A stretch of DNA of 64,000 nucleotides from Mactra quadrangularis (Eukaryota; Mollusca; Bivalvia; Venerida; Mactridae): contig CM046297.1 in assembly GCA_025267735.1 (NCBI GenBank), positions 23,214,011-23,278,010 on the forward strand, written 5' to 3'. The notes under the pieces are model-generated. The model saw nothing but the letters and a program-made list of their open reading frames with translations, ran no database searches and was not told where the DNA came from. Shown here piece after piece: positions 58,240-64,000 of this stretch (position 1 is the first letter of the stretch; each line of letters begins with the position of its first letter). Both the position numbers and the translations under genes were made by a program.

Positions 58240-58540
58240 GCCGCCCGGCTAGCTCAGTTGGTAGCACGCAATACTACTGATCGAGGGGTCGTTGGTTCGA
58301 TTCCCGGGCGGGGCAAACCTTCATGGAGCTTGGTCATAAAATTATTTCTACGACCATTCTCCCTCCTACCAATGATTTTTAATTATGTAGGGCAGTTGTC
58401 AGTCACTGACGAAAGTATGCGCTTAGTAGTTGGTTGATATCTAAATCCAGAGATTTAGCCTATCCAGATACAGTGATTAGGTTGACTGACCGCCGTTATA
58501 TGACCTACACAATGTGTTGCTACGGCGTTAAACCCAACAA
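58240..58540 (+). repeat. tRNA-Lys-derived SINE, full length
   Basis: Head gccgcccggctagctcagtt with B box gttggttcgattcccggg; body intact; tail ctacggcgttaaacccaaca. A young-looking copy. Confidence 0.9.
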
Positions 58541-58688
58541 CCCTTCCCCCCAAAAAAACCAACCAACATTGTTGTTTTCTTCATGAAGATACTTATCCTG
58601 GGTTAATAACTCACCTACTGGGAGATTTTAGACACAAACTCATTCTAAAGACTTCTTCAAAATCGTTCTTTTATAAAATTGTATAAAG

Positions 58689-58714
58689 TTATATATATAT
58701 ATATATATATATGT
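58689..58714 (+). repeat. (AT)n microsatellite
   Basis: A run of alternating AT, followed by an inverted tgtataagaag/cttcttataca pair. Confidence 0.85.
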
Positions 58715-59286
58715 ATAAGAAGGGTATTAAGGATTGTCCATTCTCCCCGACGTTAACTTCTTATACATATTTTTTGCTAATAGATAATGAAATAGCAGAA
58801 ACACTATAATTTGCCACTCCAGATATTGAATGAGAAATGATACGAAATATTTCTTGTTGAATAAGACATCTCATCTCTAAACCTATTACGTATCAATGTT
58901 ACAAGATATTCACTGGCATATCTCTTAAAAACATGATGATAGTAATTATAACCAACATAATGATATGCTCAATTACGTGAATGTGATCTATCTATCTATA
59001 TCATTTAGATAATGATAGCTGCTGGAACTTCTATGACCTTTACTGGATTGTAAACAGTAACTGTGGACAATGACCTGAGGTTGTCATCAATGCCATCACT
59101 GTCGTATCATGTCTCTTGATCATGTTGGTTATTATATTAACACAGCCTCAGTCAAAGCCATGCGATTTCAATACCATCGAGTAGTAACCTTTAACATTTC
59201 AGATTTGTTATTGCGTAGATATTAATGAATTATGTCCTAAAATAGCCTCTAATGTTGCATAATCAACATATCATTTGACCCATTAA

Positions 59287-59460
59287 ATAGCAACCTCTTT
59301 TGCATTGTCATAAAAGCCTGGAATAGCAATCACAAGCCATTAAAATTAAATAAAAACCTCTCATGCATTGTCATTACAGCTTGGAATAGCAATTATAAGC
59401 CAACAAAAATTAAATTACAACCTCTCATTTATTGTCAATATAGCTTGGAATTGAATTGCT
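59287..59460 (+). repeat. About 68-bp tandem repeat, 2.5 units
   Basis: Units contain acctctcatgcattgtcatt, gcttggaatagcaattataa and gccaacaaaaattaaat. Confidence 0.75.
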
Positions 59461-59889
59461 AATTGTATGCTATTACTTCGTAATTAAATGCTTAGCCACA
59501 TACAAAAAAAACACTTGTTCTTGTACGTCTTGAAAATCCTGCAAGACATATTGGCAGCATGCTTTAAAATTATAGGACTTATTTCTAGGGCTGTTACGAA
59601 ATGCCAGAAACGTATCGCGATATACTGCAATACGCTGGCATATCATCGCGTTACGTACCACGATATTTAAATGTATTGTGGCTTTAAGATTCGTTGTGCC
59701 TCCGCTGTATTTAAGGTAGGTGGATACAATGTTTCATAAAAATCAAAAGTCAGTCAAACTTCACGAAAGTCGGTGTACATGTAGAGTCACAATTGTATTT
59801 TATAAATATGACAATTATTTTCATTTTTATCGCGACGTCACCATGGCAACGACGTGTAATCGTCACATGTGTAGAAAACGTCGCGCTAG

Positions 59890-61943
59890 TTAAGGTTCTG
59901 GAACTGTAACTAACTTCGGCAAACTTCGACACTCGGTATAATCCGGTTTTACCCGAATAGCTGTCGTCGTCAAGTTCCGTAATCGCTATTTTTAGTAATT
60001 TTCATCTCTCGATCCGGGTTTTCCATGACGTCATAGTGTAACCCATTTACCGAAAATGGCGAAACCAGACGCTCTACAGTGTGATCGTAGTTAGTTATCG
60101 TAAAAATAATGGTTTATCGACATAAAAACAATGAAAAGTCGTAGTGCATCGTACCTACTGAGTTGATTCTGTGTGTACAGGTGTGAAATGCACGGTTTTC
60201 ATCTTGTTTTTGCGATATAAATTGATTATGACTAAAACACGCAATGGAGATTTTGAGGCGAAATGGACGAAGTGGAGAATCTGGAGCTAGACAGCGTGAT
60301 CGTCGAGTCGTTCATGTAAAATAATGGTTTATCGACAAAACAATGTTACGTCGTATAGGATCATAACTGTTGGGTTAATTCTGTGTGTGCAGGTGTAAAA
60401 TGCAGTGCTTCATCTTGTATTTGCGATTTAAATTTGTCATCACAACCGCTAGAAGATAGCACCTCAATACTATGACACACAACACATCGCCATATTTAGC
60501 AATTTGGCTTGCGGTAGAATATAGTGAGGCATAATTCAGGGGTGGATCCAGGTTTTTTTCTAGGGGGGGGGGTCCGAACTTTTCTAGGGGGGTGCACACT
60601 TTGCTAGGGAGGGGTTCAAACCTCGAACCACAACCACATTATACACATTTTGCAGAAAAAATGCGACATTTTGATAATTAAAGCTTGATAACCATTAAAT
60701 CTATGTTAAGCACCGAGAAATATTTTTTCATGCTACTTAAAAATGACTTACAGGCAAGAAATACACTTATGGACAGGTACATTTTCCAAATTCAAGGGGG
60801 TCCGGACCCCCCCCCCGACCCCCCCCCCCCCCCCCGCTTGATCTGCGTGTGCATATGAAGACAGTGTCTTTGTACTTTTCTGTTTTCAATGTAATCATTA
60901 TCTACTTATAAAGTAAATGATACAATAATCAGCATTATTTGAAAGCTATGGCTCAAAATATGCCAACATTACTAAGTCTGGTGTCAAAATGTGTATACAA
61001 AACTACTGCAGAAAACACGACAGGATAAGGTTTAACGTCTGCTCAACTTTCTCTGATATTTTTCTGGCTGGTCAGAATGGACTTTTAAATGTGTTTACGA
61101 GTCAAAACTGTGATAGTCAACCAAGAGTCTCTAATACAGAAAGTGTTTGACTCCGTTATGCCAAACTAGTCAGGATGTTTTACGAAACAACGTGTTAAGT
61201 TGTAAGTTTCTAAAATCCCCTCAAACCAGCCAAAATCAGTAAAGAGAAGATTTCCATATGATAATGCAGAGTTCTACAGTTATATTTCTATATCCAGTAC
61301 CAATTAAGATGATATATTTCAATAAAAGAGTATCATCAGTAATTTACCATTTTGACGTACATTTGTAATTGTTTCGCTATAAATTCTCTTGCAGTTTCAT
61401 AGTAGTAATCTTATACATATTCTTATAAAATAAATTAGAAAGGGTATAATTTCTTTAATATTTTATATCATGGACAGAAAAGACTGCAGAAAATTTTAAA
61501 ACTGGTTGCATGTATCTAACTAACTTTAAACTTGAAATATTAGCTTTTAAAGACAGGGTAATTTTTTGAACGCTCTCAAAAACACGGATTTTTGCTCGGG
61601 GGGTACATGTATACAAAGCACTATATTTTTTAAAAGTATTTGTCCAAAGTGTAATCTGATTGTCCTGGATTATCATGATATGATTGTGTAACAGGAAAAT
61701 TGATTAAAATGTGAATATACAACTGCAGAATTTGAAAAAACAATGTTTTTTTCATTTTTGTCGCGGCACAATTTACGGTCTCTTCGAAAATCAAGGGTCA
61801 CGTTATAAAATGCACATAAGTTAAGTTACGAACGGTAAACTTCCCTAAAAATTCTCCATTCAATGTCTTTAATAGTATAGATTCAAGAAACAATATCATA
61901 ATAAAGATTGTGGAAGGTCACCATTACAGTTCCAGAACCTTAA
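59890..61943. mobile_element. TTAA-flanked DNA transposon (piggyBac-like), non-autonomous
   Basis: TTAA at 59890-59893 and 61940-61943 flank perfect 16-bp inverted ends GGTTCTGGAACTGTAA. TTAA duplication is the piggyBac hallmark, although terminal sequence alone does not prove it. No transposase seen; a G/C-rich repeat is nested at 60539-60846. Confidence 0.7.
60539..60846 (-). repeat. G-rich-ended dispersed repeat, copy 2 (nested)
   Basis: Inverse of 35790-36086: starts gggtggatccaggttttttt, contains gttcaaacctcgaaccacaa, and ends with C runs (C10 and C17, 60807-60835). Confidence 0.75.
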
Positions 61944-62550
61944 AATGACGTTTTAATGTGTTAACAAGCTCGAAAATTCTTTTAAAACATACATAATTGT
62001 ATGCACAGAGAATTTTGCTCACAATTGATATCAGATTTGCTAAAGAGCTACTTAACGACGACGTAACGTTAAGAAAACAATAAAAAACGTCGTAAAATTT
62101 AACGTCGTTTTATGTCTACACGCCGTCATATTTTTTAGCTTATGGTGAAAATTAGGCCGGTGACATATATTTTTTTATTTGAAAAATATATTTTGTATGT
62201 ATGTATCAATGTTTATATGTAAAAAAACAGGGGGTCGATCGTGAACAAACTGTCGAAATTTTAAGTTGAAAATCAAGTTATGGATTTTTTCTTACGTCGA
62301 CGTCAGTTTGAAACGTTATAGTTTACAATGTCTAACATCGTAATCATTATGGAAAAGCATTGTTTTGGAATACATCTGATGTAAATGATGACACTAAGAC
62401 ACACATGTCATGGTACTGGACTAATATTATAAATTATCTATTTAAAAAATGAATAAAACAAATGCATTTTGAAATATTTATTCTATATTTCAATAATATA
62501 AAAGGTAAATATATAATAAAAAATGTAAAAATAAAAATAAAAATTTAGAC

Positions 62551-62636
62551 ATTGCTAGGTTTCGAACCAGCGACCTCTTGAACTTTTCATATGTTCATTT
62601 CCGTTCCTTCCCCTTAGCCGACTGAGCTATTTGGGT
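62551..62636 (-). tRNA. tRNA-like pseudogene or SINE head
   Basis: Minus strand: aatagctcagtcggctaagg is an A-box-like D arm and gctggttcgaaacctagc a perfect T-arm-like hairpin with B box. The acceptor ends (ggaccca and caatgtc) do not pair, and the anticodon region is long, so it is probably a tRNA-derived repeat rather than a functional tRNA. Confidence 0.4.
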
Positions 62637-62979
62637 CCTAAATGACAGAGCATGTAACAATAGTTAAATACTGTAAAAAGGACATTAAATATGGGGAAGA
62701 TAATTTTGGACGACGAATCCTAAATATTGTGAGTTGTTATCAAATACAAATAAACTGCACTATCAAATTAAAAAAGCAATTAAATTATGGTTTGAAGAAA
62801 ACGTATTAATGCTAGGAATGAAATTTCAAGTAAAATAATCCAACGTACGATTTTTTTGACAAACTAATAAATTATGTCCAGCAATATAATTAAACTAAAA
62901 ACCTTGTAATTAATATTTTGTATATAGATCCATAGACTTTCTTGTAACAAACAGACAAGCTGTGTCTGTGCAATTTTTC

Positions 62980-63198
62980 AAGCGTTTGCCTTTTTCTGGC
63001 GAAGCATTTTACTGGCTCTGGTCGTTTCCAAATACCAAGTCATTCCTTTTTCTTGGAGAAGGGAAATATGGCATGGTTACCAGAGCTGTTGATGTTTTGT
63101 TAGGACTTGGTCTAACGCTTTGTTTTCTGCGTTCGTCATCTTGAGATGACGAAACAACCTACATGAGTCGTGTATGTGGTCACACGATCATGGCGCTC
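62980..63198 (+). ncRNA. Candidate structured RNA module, copy 3 (stand-alone)
   Basis: A 219-nt diverged copy, not surrounded by the large transposon. Stems: AGCG/CGCT, TTTGCC/GGCGAA (62985-63003), GGCTCTGGT/ACCAGAGCT (63014-63022 with 63079-63087), GTTAG/CTAAC (63099-63116), TTCGTCATC/GATGACGAA with TTGA loop (63132-63153), ATGAgTCGTGT/ACACGATCAT (63163-63191). Two stems differ from copy 1 by paired changes that keep base pairing. Confidence 0.5.
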
Positions 63199-63800
63199 TA
63201 TCCTGTCTTGCCTCCCTATATTTAATTAAATAACTATATTGAAATTGATTTAATATTTTTTTCATCTTGAGAGAAATTTGAAAACAATATTAATGAAAAC
63301 GTGTACACTTTAAAATGGACTAATTGGTAAATTCGCTATGTCCATGTCATATATTTCTGAACTTATTATCCGTTCAAAAAATTCATAAAGTTTTAAATCC
63401 AACCTCCTATATTCGAAGACAGGAAGAGTGCCATGGTCAAAATCTGTATTATGCTATTAATGAATTGCCTCTCATATTTAAAAATATGCAAGCCATATAA
63501 ACCATTAAAATAGTTTTGTAGGAAAAGTATTGGCATTTTAGAGAGGTCGATCACGGGAGTTATAACTTTACCATTGGAACTACCTCGGCGATTTTCTACG
63601 CAGATAAATCTCGGATATCATAAGGTGAAAAAGTAGATCTACGAATTTGGTTTCTGTTGTAATGTAGTCTGAACTGCTCAGAAATACGACGTGTGAGACA
63701 TTGTGCTGATGTAATGATGTAATCGTATAACAAGGTTATTATTAAATGTTGACATGAAAATGACAAGAGAAAGTGTTTCAATGTATATAGAAACAGTCCA

Positions 63801-64000
63801 GGGGCCACTTTCACAAAAACTTAAGTTTTTTCATAAGTCAAGACTTAAGCTTGGAGTTAAAAGTTGTGGTGAACTTAAGGTTTTACTAAGTCAGTTTCTC
63901 GAAAAAACTTGAGACAATCTTATCTGTTCCTGACTTAAGTCTGGTCTTAAGTTTTGACTATATCAATGTTTCATAGCTACGCTGTTAAATATGTCAATTT
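63801..64000. mobile_element. 'GGGCCACTTTCAC' transposon, second copy, cut by the window end
   Basis: ggggccactttcacaaaaac and the following 200 bp match 43063 onward (ctaagtcagtttctcgaaaa, tgactatatcaatgtttcat). Confidence 0.85.

Noticed and set aside
62962..63144. 60-codon open frame over the stand-alone RNA module (KRLPFSGEAFYWLWSF...)
   Set aside because: The other two module copies have a stop in this frame after ...HREWK, and the changes keep stems rather than codons. RNA structure explains the conservation better.

Overview
This is a eukaryotic, AT-rich, intron-rich and heavily repeat-laden genomic window. Reconstructed exons are bounded by GT-AG introns. The repeat types (tRNA-Lys-derived SINEs, many short palindromic MITEs, mariner- and Tigger-like elements, and a CCGTCCGTC-containing 'taccccc' repeat) and the secreted PAN/EGF-like/sushi gene suggest a marine lophotrochozoan, most likely a bivalve mollusc. 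That taxonomic call is inference, not a database match. There are no prokaryotic operons, rRNA genes or CRISPR arrays.

Region 1 (1-19323). A plus-strand gene of the SPATS2/SPATS2L family (DUF1387) runs through 13 visible coding exons from 5500 to 17550. The visible exons join in frame to 675 codons plus a stop; the first coding exon, with the start codon, was not found and probably lies upstream. The protein has a ubiquitin-binding-like N-terminal motif region, a lysine-rich patch, a low-complexity linker, a coiled-coil core and an RGG-rich tail with five 12-residue repeats. Its introns are full of SINEs and MITEs. A long AT-rich 3' UTR follows.

Region 2 (19324-31395). Intergenic: a Tigger/pogo-like element, a mariner-like element, dispersed repeats, several hairpin MITEs, the 'taccccc' repeat and SINEs.

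Region 3 (31396-40034). A plus-strand seven-exon gene (31549-39801) joins in frame to a predicted 455-residue secreted protein: signal peptide, PAN/apple-like segment, EGF-like segment, four sushi (CCP) modules each on its own phase-1 exon, and a C-terminal cysteine-rich WSC-like module. Its introns hold a large non-autonomous transposon, a minisatellite and several MITEs. The last exon is squeezed between two MITEs.

Region 4 (40035-64000). No convincing gene. It holds two further copies of the large transposon, set head to tail, one of them carrying a nested 1.1 kb element, plus a TTAA-flanked 2.05 kb element, SINEs, inverted repeats and simple repeats.

The most interesting signal is a module of about 220 nt present three times (33809-34027, 44816-45036, 62980-63198). 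Two copies sit inside the large transposon and the third, more diverged one stands alone. Several predicted stems are kept by compensatory changes and all wobble pairs point to the same strand. This looks like a structured non-coding RNA that I cannot assign to a known family.
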